A stretch of 64,000 bases of DNA from NCBI GenBank assembly GCA_012274445.1, contig JAAROD010000054.1, positions 1,426,001 through 1,490,000 on the forward strand, given 5' to 3'. The notes below the pieces were generated by a model, which worked only from the letters and a program-made list of their open reading frames with translations, did not search any database and was not told the DNA's origin. Both the position numbers and the translations under genes were made by a program. This DNA comes from Sclerotiophoma versabilis (taxonomy: Eukaryota; Ascomycota; Dothideomycetes; Pleosporales; Didymellaceae). Positions 35,725 through 47,119 of the stretch are shown here, piece by piece (positions within the stretch are counted from its first letter, which is position 1; the number at the start of each line of letters is the position of its first letter).

Positions 35725-37542
35725 AGACTCTGGTGGGCACAAACGTTGGACCTGTCAAGAATCAAATAAATCCAGTAACAAACATCTATGCTAGGCCCAA
35801 GAGTGTGTTGTGTATCCCTCAGACACACCATAGTCAGCATACTGTTCATACCGTACTTTTCGGCCTGCACCATGGTAAGCAAACTGACAAGTATAGCAGT
35901 ACATTACAGTTTTAAATAGATTTCTACAATTTTAGCTTCGAACTTTCGGCTTTCAATTCTTACAGCAAAGCAGCATAAGCCTTTTTTATAACTTGCCAAT
36001 CTAGAAAAATTACTAAAACTCAAAATTTAAAGTTTAATGCTCTCTTTGTGCCCATACCCCTGTACATCCACTCGACATGGCTATATTCTCCATATACCTC
36101 TTCTTCATGTCTATCTACCTAGTCGTAGAAACAACGTGCTTCTTATTTCTTTACGAAGAAAAACCATCTGGCTCTAGATCTTTTTTGCCCTACGATTCAA
36201 AAGAAAAAATCTTTCATTTCAATATTTTCAATACAAAGGCAACGAAATTTAAAAAAAAAAAAAAAAAAAAAGGAGATTGTACAATCACCTCACTTAGCTA
36301 CAAGTAGCATCACATTCTCGTCGGTGAAGTAGTAAACAAACCCCCCATGCTTCATTCAGGGTGATTATATCCCATCGCAATCACTGCGACAAATCAAGAT
36401 GCGGTTACATCCCCATTCCCATCTGAATGGCGTCTTTCAAAATGCAAGCCCCAGCCGGTGAAATGAGCGGGTGCTTGCGGAGTGTTTTTGGATATTCCTG
36501 TGCAACGCAGTGTGTTTTTGATAATTCTAGATGTTTCCAGATCCTTGGAGCGTTTCACGAGGCGTTGTTATTGATGGGATAGAGATGAACGTAGCGAATT
36601 GCATGCGGATGCCTGGCTTGATGCTGTGCTGCATATCGGTGGAGCGGCCTTTATACCGACCGCTCAGTGACTTCATGTCTGGTAGGTTCGCGAGAACGGC
36701 AGGGTTGTGTGATGGCGCGTGATGGTGAGTTGGACGTTCTTAGTATCTGATTGGGAAGTTAGAGGGATTTCTACGCTTTTACGCACGGGATTGAAAGAGA
36801 GCAGTGGTGGACTGGTCTGCGACCATTGCTGGTGAATTCCAGTGGCTTTCGGAATACATCTATCGTGTTTGCAGATGTGAACTGGAGCAGTAATCACAGG
36901 CAATTTCTGGGTCTTGAAGTACAGATATAGATATATTAGAAGACTCGCGATGGGACTTGATTCTGCTTTTCTTGTTGCCCATGCTTAGGGCTGTGAGCGT
37001 GCAATTGCTGCGTCCTCAAAGTTTAATAGTTCATATGATATCCTATTGCGATTCTCACATTTACAACTTTCTAACGATCTTGGTGGAGTTATGTGCTGCG
37101 CCATGTCGCTTCAGAGAGAGAATTAGTGTTGCGCAGTCCCATGGCAGGCGCAGCCCGGCTGGCCTCCTCCCGCGGGACCATACGTGGAGCCTTGAATAAT
37201 ATCTGTACGGAACGACTTGTGGGACTTGAAGATGCAAAACATCTACTTGACTGTCCTAACTGGAACGATGACTCCGTATTGCGCCGCGTTCTGTCAAAGG
37301 AGAGGTTACGGTTGCGCGGGTCTATTCCCGCGGGTTCGACTTCCCATCCCGCGGGAGGACAGGTCGGGGTTACGCACGGCCCATCTCCGGATTCATCGGT
37401 TCTACCGTAGGAGACAGCCGGAAATTGAACGCTGAAAACCAAACTGACCCTCCCGTTCTTTTTCTCCCGCGGCAACACCTACCTCCGCCGTCTTCTACCT
37501 CCCTTGCGATTAGTTTACCGTCTACATCAAAATATCTTGCTT
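35725..37542. other. AT-leaning intergenic region
   Basis: About 1.8 kb without a supported gene. It includes a poly-A run of about 21 nt at 36250-36270 and many short frames with no domains. The right 400 bp form the promoter of the Zn2Cys6 gene and contain CCGCGG palindromes, described separately. Confidence 0.5.
37169..37472 (+). promoter_or_regulatory. Cluster of four CCGCGG palindromes upstream of the Zn2Cys6 gene
   Basis: CCCGCGGG occurs at 37169-37176, 37327-37334 and 37348-37355, and CCGCGG again at 37467-37472, all within 375 bp of the start codon at 37543. CCG-CGG is an inverted pair of CGG triplets, the half-site recognised by many Zn2Cys6 regulators. A role in autoregulation is inference. 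Confidence 0.4.
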
Positions 37543-39920
37543 ATGGACGGCAGCAGCAACGCCACAACAGCTGGCAACGATGCTCCAGTCGCAGGGCGTG
37601 TGCGAAAGCGTGCACCCGAGGCATGCACCTTCTGTCGTCGACGCAAGGCGCGTAGATAGTGGTTCAAGCGCGACGGAGCGCTGGCTGACCGTAGCAGATC
37701 AAATGCAGCACTGAACGGCCTTCATGTGCAAATTGCAAAACCCATGGAATGACTTGTAGTTATGAGCCTATCGATGATGCTGTTCGTGCACGAACTGCTC
37801 GCCCAAGCAAGGTACCACGGAGGGAGATTGCGACTCAACGGTCTGCACCAGATACCGGAGCGAAGTCAGTATCTGATGACAATTCTGCTCGCTCTGCTGT
37901 AGACGCTGCCAGCCGAGCGAACAGTGTATCCCGTATCGTTGTCTCTTCAAATGGTATGCCCAGCTATCACGGCCGCACGAGCACGCTCTTCGAAGAAAGC
38001 TACCATGATCGGTCCACCCCAGAAGCCAACTCCAGAATGCCTGAGGAGTGGGTAGAAAAGGGGCTAATTGCTGAAGCTGCTTGCCAACGTCAACTTGAAG
38101 ATGTCAACTTTCGTCTCGGCAAATTGGACTTCGACGGTGTCGAGCCAGAAATGGGCCAGCACTTGTTGTCTCTTCATTGGAATAGACAGCACCATTCATT
38201 CCTCATCACATATCGGCCTGCATTCATGCGTGACATGGCATGCAAGGGTCCAAACTTTTCCAAGCTTCTTTTGAATGCCATCTTCTTCAGTGCATCCAAA
38301 TTCAGCCCACGCCGCGAGCTTCGACGGGATGCTGATGATGTACGGACTGCTGGCTGGCGATTCCGTGAGCGCGTCCGAGAACTATTAGGTGGCGCATTGG
38401 ACAAAAGCGACATCACTACCATTCAGGCACTACTTATTATGTGTAACTCATTGTTTGCATTGGGAGACGAGCGCAGCGCAGCCTGGCTGTATGCTGGCTT
38501 GGCTTTCCGAATGATCGTTGACCTAGGAATTCACGTTGACAAGGCGGACCTCACTACTCACCGCAAGTTCTCAGACGAAGACCTCGAAATTCGAAGACGC
38601 GTCTTCTGGGCTGCGTTTGGTAAGCAATGTCTCTTCTTCGTACGCTCACAGTCTGACCATATGTACAGTCGTCGATAAAATACAAAGTCTATATCAAGGC
38701 CGACCTGTCACTCTCAAAGAGTCTGATACCTTGGTGCCTATCAAATTCATGGATACATATGAGGAGCTCGAGCATTGGACTCCCTTGGCCTATCTGACAC
38801 AATCGGAAGTGGCATATTCTGGGTCACCTGCGTATAGCATCTCGACCTTCAAACACTTGTGCAAGCTGTCGCTCATCTTGAGCGATATCCTTAGCACCAT
38901 CTACACGGAGCGTAGTTCCGACAAGAGCTCAGCTGAGCTGTCTACCAAACTAGAAAGCATACATGCAACATTGCAGGCTTGGCACCAAGACTTGCCTGCT
39001 CATCTGGCTGATCTTGGCCAGCTACCAACAACTCCGCCTCCACACGTGTTAAGCCTACTGTGAGTCTAGCTGCTGCAAGATCTCAACGGCGAGCTGACGA
39101 CGATAGCGCTATGTACCATGTGCTCGTGATTCTTCTGCATCATCCATTTGTCGCCGACGGCCATCTCTACAGCACTTCTCGCAGCATTTCGGTGAACTCG
39201 TTGAAATGTTGCGCCACAGCAGCAAACGATATTGTGCATCTTGTACGAGTCTTTGACAAAGCCTTCAGCGTACGAAGAGCACCATACCTCATATCGTATG
39301 CAACGTACGTTGCTGCAACTATTCATGCGCGTATCGCCGCGAAACGTGGTCCCGGTTCTGATGCCCACAGCAGCCTTGCTGCCTGTCTGGCTGTCTTTAG
39401 AGAGAACCAGGAGACCAACCCAGCTGTCCGAAGAGCCAACGCTCTTGTCCAAAATCTCATGAAGAGACTCGGGGTGCGAATGCACAGCATTGACGAGTGT
39501 CGCATCCACAAAGACACAGATGGCAGCGGCCAACGCCAGTCTCCGGAAGCAGTCTCAAACGCAACTTTGGGTCGAGGACCCAGCTTGCAGGGGCTCGACC
39601 TCGACGGTATCATACAGAGTTTCGTACGTGAGCAGGAGAACGTACAAACGACGCAAATGGGCACGCCGGAGCAATCCGCAATGAATACACCGACATACAT
39701 ACCACCGTCACGAGCCCCCGCCGTAGCTAGTATGCTCGATGTTAGCAGCCACGATGTTAATTCCATGACATACGACTATAACGGGCCATGGCTAGCTCAA
39801 GGCCATCACCAGATCTACGGGGACGTATCAGTGCCTGTGGATGACCTGTATTATGGATTCAACAGTGCCGCTCTAGACAGCATCCCTATCACGCCTTTTC
39901 TCGAGTGGAACACCATGTGA
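37543..39920 (+). CDS. Zn2Cys6 fungal transcription factor with Fungal_trans domain
   Basis: Nuclear DNA-binding regulator. Exons 37543-37647, 37698-38619, 38669-39059 and 39107-39920 give 743 residues. The binuclear zinc cluster is formed only after splicing: ACTFCRRRK joined to IKCSTERPSCANCKTHGMTC, exactly C-x2-C-x6-C-x6-C-x2-C-x6-C. The middle homology region follows: HLLSLHWNRQHHSFLITYRP, AIFFSASKFS, TTIQALLIMCNSLFALGDER, GLAFRMIVDLGIHVDK and RRRVFWAAFVVDKIQSLYQG. Then comes MYHVLVILLHHPFVADGHLY. This matches Fungal_trans proteins of the NirA-like general type, but target genes cannot be inferred. The first intron (37648-37697) begins with GC rather than GT (AAG|GCGCGT). The other splice sites are canonical and all keep frame. 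The C-terminus is Ser/Thr/Pro-rich. Confidence 0.9.
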
Positions 39921-40586
39921 ACGCCTGTTCAACAGTCTCGACCCTGTAGAGATCGAGATGGCAGGGAGGCATAGAAATCTCGACCCGCAAGCAGCCTGCA
40001 AGCAGCCTGCCAGAACTGGACCAAAGTTGTGCTGCGGCATCCGAAGCGGAGACAGGGCCTTTGCAGGAACAGGCGAAGCACGCAAACCCACTCAAGGTTC
40101 TGCATTAGCGGAAATTACCGAGCTTGGCAGACTTAGTGTTATCCGATCTTGTGGTAGCCTGAATTCGACAGGAGCGGATCTTGAAGCCAAGCCTTCGCCA
40201 AGGGCGAACAAAGAAGGATGATCGGACCCGCTCTACGTTGGGTTCAGCCTTATAACACCAAGATCAAGCTCAGGATCGATGGAAAATCCCGCAACATATG
40301 CAGTGTCAGCCGCAGCTGAGGTCCGACATGTTTCGCGGCTTCACATGTCGACTGCTGTAAAAATCTCAAGCAAAAGCGGCAAAATTCCTTTCACAGAGTA
40401 CACCGAAAGTAATGAAGCAAGGTGGAGTAAGCAAAGGATTGTATTTAGTTGGACGAGCTATCGAAAAAAAAAAAACTACGAATTGAGTCCAACGGCGATT
40501 CAAGACCTAAAATTACCGCTGTTTGTACACCTGATATCCTCTAAATGGGCAAATGCAGGAATCCAAGTCTTGGACCCCTGACGCCG
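39921..40586. other. Intergenic, no supported gene
   Basis: Convergent spacer between the Zn2Cys6 gene and the proline-rich wall protein gene. It contains a short direct duplication (gcaagcagcct, near 39988-40008) and an A-run at 40465-40474. No gene is recognised. Confidence 0.45.
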
Positions 40587-41693
40587 TTACATATACGCAA
40601 AGCCTAGCCCCACGAGAGCCAAGAACATGCCCTGGCCTAGCTCAGCGGCGTTTTTGTCGGCGGCCCCTGTGAACGCTGCGAATCCGGTTGATGTCCCCGA
40701 TGGCGACATATCGTCGTTCCGTGCGGTGCCAGTCTGGAGGTTTGTGCCCAGAGTCGTTGGGGCTGAGCCCGCAGGACCAGGTCCCGCAACTCCGCTTGCG
40801 GTTGCTGATGGTGACAAACCGCCGTTCTGCGCGGTGCCAGTCCGAATTCCTGTGCCCAGCGTGTTCGCGGCTGAGCCTGCCGGATTGTTGCCATCTTTGG
40901 TTGCTGCGCCTGTGACAGCAGGTCCCGTACCTGTCACAGCTGCACCACCTGAGGCCTTGCCACTGATAACGTCCCCCTTAGGGAGGGCTGTGCCAGACGG
41001 ACCTGACACTGGAGGCGCGCCTGATACTGGTGGTGAACCTCTGTGGAAAAGTTTTAGCATCGCGCTTTGCAACGCACAGAAGAATACTTACGGTTTCTGG
41101 CTGGGTACTGCGGCGCCTGATGCCTTTGGTGCTTCGGGCGCTGCAGAAGGGTTTCCTCCAGCCTTTTGTGACGACTGTGGTGGTGGAGATCCTGCAGGAA
41201 CCTGAGTGGCGTATCCGGTTACTGCAGGTACTGGCGTATCAGGGACTTTCTTAGAATCCTCATTCACTGGCTCTGCTTTGTCTTTAGGGGGAGTAGGCGG
41301 TGGAGGAGGTGCGACTGGGGGTGCGACTGGGGGTGTCGGTTTGCCGTATGTGGGGCCATCTGTTGGTGTTTGGAAGATCGTCTTGGGAGGAACTGATAAG
41401 GGACTGGGCGGCTCTACATATGGAGTGGGGTCTACGAATGGGGGGTTGTACAAATCGAAAGACTCGGTTTCCGAAGTTGATGTACTCTGGAAAGGTGGTG
41501 GCTCGACAGTAGGTAGTTGCAAAGTTGGAGTTGGTTCGTTTGCCGGAGGAACGAGAGACAATTGTGCCGTTGTAAGCTCAATAGCCTGGTCTACGATAGT
41601 CTGAGCTGTTGTAGAAAGCGGTGAAAAAAGGATCGTAACAGCTAGAAGCGTAAGATACGCTGGGTGCTGGAAGGTTTTATTGAGAATAAACAT
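40587..41693 (-). CDS. Proline/threonine-rich secreted wall protein, probable GPI anchor
   Basis: Exons 41693-41092 and 41040-40587 (complement) give 351 residues. An N-terminal hydrophobic segment (HPAYLTLLAVTILFSPLSTT) acts as signal peptide. Residues of about 50-200 are proline-rich (VAPPVAPPPPPTPPKDKAEP). The second half is Gly/Ala/Thr/Ser-rich, with two imperfect repeats of about 35 residues, one containing NTLGTGIRTGTAQNGGLSPS and the other TTLGTNLQTGTARNDDMSPS. The C-terminus ends in a hydrophobic stretch (GQGMFLALVGLGFAYM) typical of GPI-anchored proteins. No enzymatic domain. Likely a structural or surface wall protein. I do not recognise a named family. Confidence 0.72.
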
Positions 41694-42381
41694 TGTAAGT
41701 TTGGTGTCAGTATCTAGCAGACTTATGAGATGATTGATTGACTGGCGAGCAGCTCAAGCATACTTATGCTTCCCACTCGATTCTTGCTACGTTTCCCCTC
41801 ACGAATAACTTCGGTTGGGACTACACACTCCGCCTTAATCAAAGAATAGAACTGCAACGATGAGTTTGGTAGCGAACCATCAGGCACCGATGCGGCGTCA
41901 GCTTGTTCTCCCAGCACACAGAACATGTTAGATTGCGTTGACACCTACTGTTAAACTGACTTTGGGTTTGCATCTCTATCGTCCGGAAAAGCTTGCGAAG
42001 TCTGACCTCGCCGTCTTTAAGCTGCCAAGGCTCCGCTCGCGGGTGCGCTATTTTTGGTTAGCTTTGGAGGCGTACCGAGTTTTGCACTTCGACTGATGGC
42101 AACTGTATATCTGTTCAGGCTCAGTACTAGCCTCGATGGAGAACATCAAGCGAGTTCGCTTCAAGTGTCCAGATGCATACACTCGACAACACTGGAACCG
42201 ATTCCAGAATTGTTACATAATCAGCAGAGCTGAACCATTGCAAGCCGTACGATGGTTGACTTGGTCGAAACTGGACTAGCGATTTCCTTGGCTAGTCAAT
42301 TGTATGGTAGTAGAAATCGCTACTCGCAGAGAGTGCATAAGGAGCTGAAAGTCCACTTACACTTGCCTCAAGTGCTGCAAG
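41694..42381. other. Intergenic, divergent promoter
   Basis: Lies between the wall protein gene (-) and the aspartyl-protease-like gene (+). An undetected first exon with the signal peptide of the latter may be hidden here. No other gene is supported. Confidence 0.45.
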
Positions 42382-44108
42382 ATGAGCAACCGAACACAAA
42401 CCCCTTCACCCCTCTTGGTTCAAAACTCGAGGCGCTGGCTTGGAAACGACGGTTCTTGGTCCACGTAAGTTCTGTTGAGCGCAAGCAGTGAGGGTGCTGG
42501 CGTTCGCAAACCTCCTCTGCGGCCGCTAGAGATATTGTGAACTGCTGCCAAGGACGACTCGAACGTGCAACTCAACTTGCTGACACGTCCAGATTTTACG
42601 TGCACGTTGGTACACCGCCGCAGCACTTTCATGTGTTGCCATCGTTCGACGCGCAGACTCTTTATGTGCCCACCTATGAAGACTGCTTACCGGACAGATT
42701 CAATGTGTCCGATTGTGGTGGATCAAGAGGTGTTGAAGTCTTCGCATCCAAAGCTGGCGTAGGCTTTCAAAAGAACGCATCGTCAACTTGGAACGAAATA
42801 CGCACATACCAGATGAACGTGGGCTTTGAGCACGGATACGCAGGTAATGCGGTCTTTGGATACGACACGGTCGGACCTTCTACCAGTGGCACTGTTGGCG
42901 TGCCTACACTCGAAAAACTCCCGGTGGCATCGTATTCAACTGCGGATTTCTGGCAAGGTCGACTTGGACTGTCTATGTACGCGCTGAACATGAGTGACAC
43001 CCACCAACCGCACTCATTTCTCAGTCGACTCAAAGAGGATGGTCACATTCCTAGTCTGTCCTTTGGTTACCAAGCCGGAGCTCCTTACCGGTTCACCAAG
43101 ATATCAGGAAGCCTAGTCTTGGGCGGCTATGATCGCTCGAGGATGTCAAACGACACGCTCTTGTTGTCGTCGACAGACGGCCTCATTGCTGGTGTCCAGG
43201 GTATTGACACAAAACTAAGCAATGGTACGGCTACAAAATTACTTGACAGAGGCCTGCTCGCTTTCATAAATAGCGACGTGCCGGAGCTATGGCTTCCACC
43301 TGTCGTTTGCGATGCGTTCGCGTCCGCCTTCGGCCTCATGTACCATGAGGCATCCGATCGATATCTACAGACCGAGACCACTCGCGCGTTGCTGGCTGAT
43401 GGAACATCTGCCTTGAGTCTTACGCTAGGCACCTCATTATCGGGAGGCCGAACGATCAATATCGAGATTCCTTTCCACGCATTCGACCTCCAGCTCGACT
43501 ACCCGATCTTTGCCGCTCCAACAAACTACTTTCCCCTCAGAAGAGCGGAAAACGACAGCCAGATCACATTAGGTCGAACCTTTTTGCAGGAGGTATACAT
43601 AAGTGCAGATTGGGAAAGAGATGTTTTCAACGTCAGTCAGGCGGTATTTAGCGCGACTATGCCCAAACCGGATCTTGTGACCATTCCACCAAGCAGGGAT
43701 GAGGAGAGCCTGATTGTGACGTCCGGAGGTTCGACTAAATTGTCTCCGGGACTAATTGGTGGTATTATTGGGGGCGTAATCGTGCTTGTTCTTCTTTTGG
43801 GCGTAGTCGGGTGGTGGTTCTGCTACCGCCAGCGCAAGGCGAAGAACTTGACCGCAGAAGTCGAGGTGCAAGAGTCACATGAGAAGTCAGACTACTCCTA
43901 CTTTGCACCGGAGGTCTCTGAGAAGTCTCCTGCTGTGGCAAAGACCAATTTGGAACTTGAAGGAAGAGTAGTAGATGAACTGCCTGCAGCATATGAGCCA
44001 GGCTTCGCGCCTGATTTGAGACGCAAAGAACCGTACAGAATGGATATGGCAGAGCTTGATTGCGTCGAACCGATCTATGAGCTACCTTCTCAAGAGGCGA
44101 GTAGATAG
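42382..44108 (+). CDS. Membrane-anchored aspartyl-protease-like protein (A1 fold, probably inactive)
   Basis: An exon ending at 42464 and an exon 42593-44108 join to give the conserved entry WLGNDGSWSTFYVHVGTPPQ. The A1-like fold follows: the first active-site region reads PSFDAQTLYVP where an active enzyme has DTGS. The second reads AFINSDVPELWLP where DSG/DTG is expected, with Asn in place of Asp. FWQGRLGLSMYAL and KISGSLVLGGYDRSRM are typical of this fungal subclass. One membrane helix (GLIGGIIGGVIVLVLLLGVV) is followed by a basic stop-transfer (CYRQRKAKN) and a cytoplasmic tail of about 90 residues. Missing catalytic motifs point to a non-proteolytic, sensor- or adhesion-like role. The ATG at 42382 gives no signal peptide, so an upstream exon is probably missing. 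Confidence 0.72.
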
Positions 44109-45056
44109 CATTATCAAACCGCAGTTTTCTAAATGCTCGTTCTACGACTTCTTTCCATAAGCACAAAAAGTTTTGGAGATATGTACGCTTCACTCCAAAA
44201 GCTGGGTGATCAATGAAGGTATACCTATCCAGACGCTTGAATGGAACGATCCTGACTTCGAAAAGAAGCCGCTAGCATTGCTTTGATGGAGTTGCAGACA
44301 CTGCATCTCGCAGCGAAATTGGCATGACGCTGTCGCTGGTCAGAGTCTGCGATTTATTCCATTTGACCGCATCGTACATCGGTAAGGCTAATGTTGAAGG
44401 AAGTATATTGGTATACTGACTGATATATAACAGGTTCAATTGTTCGTAATACCCTAGGATACATTCCGTTGAAGCCAGCTTCACCATTATACGTGTAGCC
44501 TCCGGAGGAATCAAAGCATGTGGTAATGATATCTAAGAAAGCGTTTTTGTAGTTCAGGACAAATCTCAAAGCCTTGAGAACGGCTATGTTTCCACCGGTG
44601 TACATGGTGGGGTCTGTGGTTTACGCTACTTTGCCGATTCGAGAGGCTATTAGCCTCGAATCATCTGCAAGAGAATCTGCAAGAGATCAGATCTGTTGGA
44701 CGCAAATTTCTCTATGTAGAGTCGGCCCGGCGGCCCTCGGGCATCCTGCTCGGAATCCTGGATTTTCTGGACTACCTAACGTTTAACCGGTGGGTCGAAT
44801 CGAAAGCATCAATAGAATACGACTAGTTTAGTTTATCAGCAAAGCTAGGGCTAGAGAAATTTAATGAGATTCGCGTGGCGACAGAATTACCAACAAAAGT
44901 ATAGATGTCTTATATGACTTTTAAACTTCCAGCATGGCTTATGTTCCCACTACCTCACAGCACAACCCGCAATGTGAATCTGATTTAAGACATCAAATAG
45001 TTTGCTTTCCTATCCACTAGGATTTCCGTTGAAGACGATAAGGTTCCTAGTCGATT
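44109..45056. other. Intergenic with possible minus-strand gene fragment
   Basis: A minus-strand frame at about 44605-44275 encodes MYTGGNIAVLKALRFVLNYK followed by NAFLDIITTCFDSSGGYTYN and GEAGFNGMYPRVLRTIEPVI, interrupted near 44420 by what may be an intron. It reads like real protein, but I recognise no family and no complete gene can be built. The remainder is featureless. Confidence 0.35.
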
Positions 45057-45857
45057 CCAGCGATAACGGCTGAGTTGGAGCCCTGACTAAGTCAACTTCT
45101 GTTACAGGATTATGGGCGAAACTGTGCAGCCACAATGTCACAAAAGGTTCGGAACAAGTCGTACCGTACCGGAGGCTTTAAGAACTTTGACAGCCAAAAG
45201 CTTAGTGTTTGTTGCAACACCATAGGTCTTGGAGCCTACAGTTCCCGCGCAATGAGTACCATGCCCATTGTCATCTGTGTTGGAGCCATCCCCGGCGAAG
45301 TTCGCGGCGAACATTGCACGACCCTCAAAATCAGGTTGAGTAGTGGTGATACCTGTGTCAATCACGTACATACAGGTATTGGCTCCCCCAGAGCTGTCAT
45401 AAGTGTAAGAAGAACTGCCTCGGGCCTTGTTTGAGATACGCGCAAGACCCCAAGTCGAGGGAGGCTGGATTACATAGGCTTTTCTTTCGAGACTTTCGAC
45501 CTTCCCAAGAGTGGCAGTAATAAATGCGTCCTGTTCCAGGTAATCAACCTGTGGTTTGTTAGCAAGCTTTGGACTAGAATTGTATATAAATCTCACACCA
45601 GGCAGACGGCGGATCCGCTCGACAATGTCGTCAGTCATATCAGCGGCGAAGCCACCGAAGCCGCCAAAGTCATACAAGTATATAGGATCTTGCTTTAGCA
45701 TCTTGAGAGCGGCCTTCAAGACTGCTGAGTAATTGTTCCTCTGTATCTTGACAACATATCTTCCTGGGATAGGGGAGCCAGCGCGTGGTGGAATAACAGG
45801 TGCTGACAGAGCAAAAGCAATGGCGGACAAGAGTTACAGGATCAGGAAGAGGTTCAT
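45057..45857 (-). pseudogene. Broken secreted subtilase (S8, proteinase K-like)
   Basis: From the ATG at 45857 the signal peptide reads MNLFLIL, then a stop (TAA at 45836-45834), then LLSAIAFALSAP. The I9-type propeptide follows (GRYVVKIQRNNYSAVLKAAL), then the mature start QPPSTWGLARISNKARG. Two catalytic motifs are intact: YVIDTGI (Asp) and NGHGTHCAGTVG (His). Sequence similarity can be followed to AVKVLKASG and, after a plausible intron ending near 45094, to SNSAVIAGID, where another stop falls at about 45060. Everything beyond, including the serine region, is missing. The early stop would arise from CAA by a single C-to-T change at CpA, the RIP context, and the locus lies 300 bp from a RIP-mutated block. 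It is unlikely to make an active protease. Confidence 0.75.
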
Positions 45858-46163
45858 GTTATTGTGTGTTCGTAGGTAAGTGGCGTCGGAACTAGAGAAA
45901 AAAAAAGGGTTTCGAGTTCCATGACCAGAAAAGACGGAAGAACAAGATGCTATTAGCAGCTAGGAGGTAACGAAATGGGGCTACTTTATAGGAAGATTAA
46001 TTTCCCTAAATTCCAAAGCTTTTTTTGGGAAGCCTTCATGACCTATCTTGGTAAAAGGCTAGCAACATTCCGAAACAGAAGTAACGTGATCCACCATTGA
46101 CTCGACCACACCATTAACTCGCCCACCTCTGCCAAGACTCTTCTCTCTCCACCACCCATTGCG

Positions 46164-46735
46164 ATGTCACAACAACCTAATATAATGCTGCTTTCTAAGA
46201 AGAGGTTATTCTTAGCTATTAAAGTTATAAAATGCAACGCAACTTTATCTAAATAACGCGCTGCTGTAACCTACTAGGTCCTTAAGAGACGCTTAGTAGT
46301 TAATAAACTAGAATAGCTTTAAAATATAATATATACTACAGCTAATTAAGGATTTTAAAGCCTAGAGAGAGAGCGCTTATAATGTTTATAAGAGAACTTA
46401 ACACGTAAGAATTTACTTATAAGTTTAATAATATATATAATATAGATAATTAATACTTACTATATATAGAGGTATTAGACTTAGTATTAACTATATATAC
46501 TAACTTAAATACTACTTATCTAAACTATAAACCTTTATTATAGTAATAATTTATTATAAGTTATAATTTAAAAAGAATATTACTAGACTAAGGCTTTCTA
46601 CTTTCTAGTTATTAATAGCTATACTATATAAGTACGTTTATATATAGTAGTTACTCTTTTTACTATTCTAGAAAAGTATTTCTATCTAGTAACTACTATT
46701 TATAGCTAGTATTATAGATAGATTTATAGGTAATT
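46164..46735 (+). pseudogene. Fot1/pogo-type transposase relic, 5' part
   Basis: Starts with an undamaged ATG and MSQQPNIMLLSKKRLFLAIK, then becomes riddled with TAG/TAA stops whose positions fit C-to-T change at CAG/CAA. The pattern (a helix-turn-helix N-terminus with AAVTY and SLERERL blocks) fits the N-terminal region of Fot1-like transposases of the Tc1/mariner superfamily. The reading is interrupted at 46736 by the repeat described next. Its first 70 bp lie on the unmutated side of the boundary. Confidence 0.5.
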
Positions 46736-46951
46736 ATTAAAGTTATACTTTTAAGTAAAGCTTATAAGCACTATTTATATTAGTTCTTAGAGATAAGTAC
46801 TAGTATAGAAAGGTCTATAAGATTTAAGGTTATTACCTAGTAAAACACTATAATAATAGAGAGTAATAATAAGTAGTATAGAGTAGACTATCTAGCTTAA
46901 GAGTTAGAGTTAAGATTCTAAAGATAAACTTAATTAACTAAGTTAAATATA
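46736..46951 (-). repeat. LTR-like repeat, copy A (216 bp)
   Basis: Begins attaaagttatacttttaag and ends aagttaaatata. The same 216 bp recur in direct orientation at 50630-50845, with differences confined mostly to C/T and G/A. Element orientation is inferred to be minus because the gag relic between the copies reads on the minus strand. Confidence 0.75.
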
Positions 46952-47001
46952 ATACTATAAGAGTAGTAATCCTATATACTATATACTTACTAAAAGATAA
47001 T

Positions 47002-47119
47002 ACTTATTAATAAGTAACTAGAGTTAGTCTAATAAAATATATAGTATTACTTATTAATAAGTAATAATATATAATACTTATTAATAAGTAAGTTATATAT
47101 ATTATACTTATTAATAAGT
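47002..47119. repeat. Four copies of palindrome acttattaataagt
   Basis: The perfect 14-bp palindrome occurs at 47002-47015, 47049-47062, 47076-47089 and 47106-47119, with spacings of 47, 27 and 30 bp. It may be an amplified motif of the degraded element, or an AT-rich accident of RIP. Confidence 0.7.

Noticed and set aside
37321..37360. tRNA-like GGTTCGACTTCC in the Zn2Cys6 promoter
   Set aside because: Only the T-loop resemblance exists; the surrounding sequence forms CCCGCGGG palindromes instead of a cloverleaf.
47002..47119. CRISPR-like regularly spaced repeats
   Set aside because: The genome is eukaryotic, the repeats are 14-bp AT palindromes in RIP-mutated DNA, and spacers are irregular.
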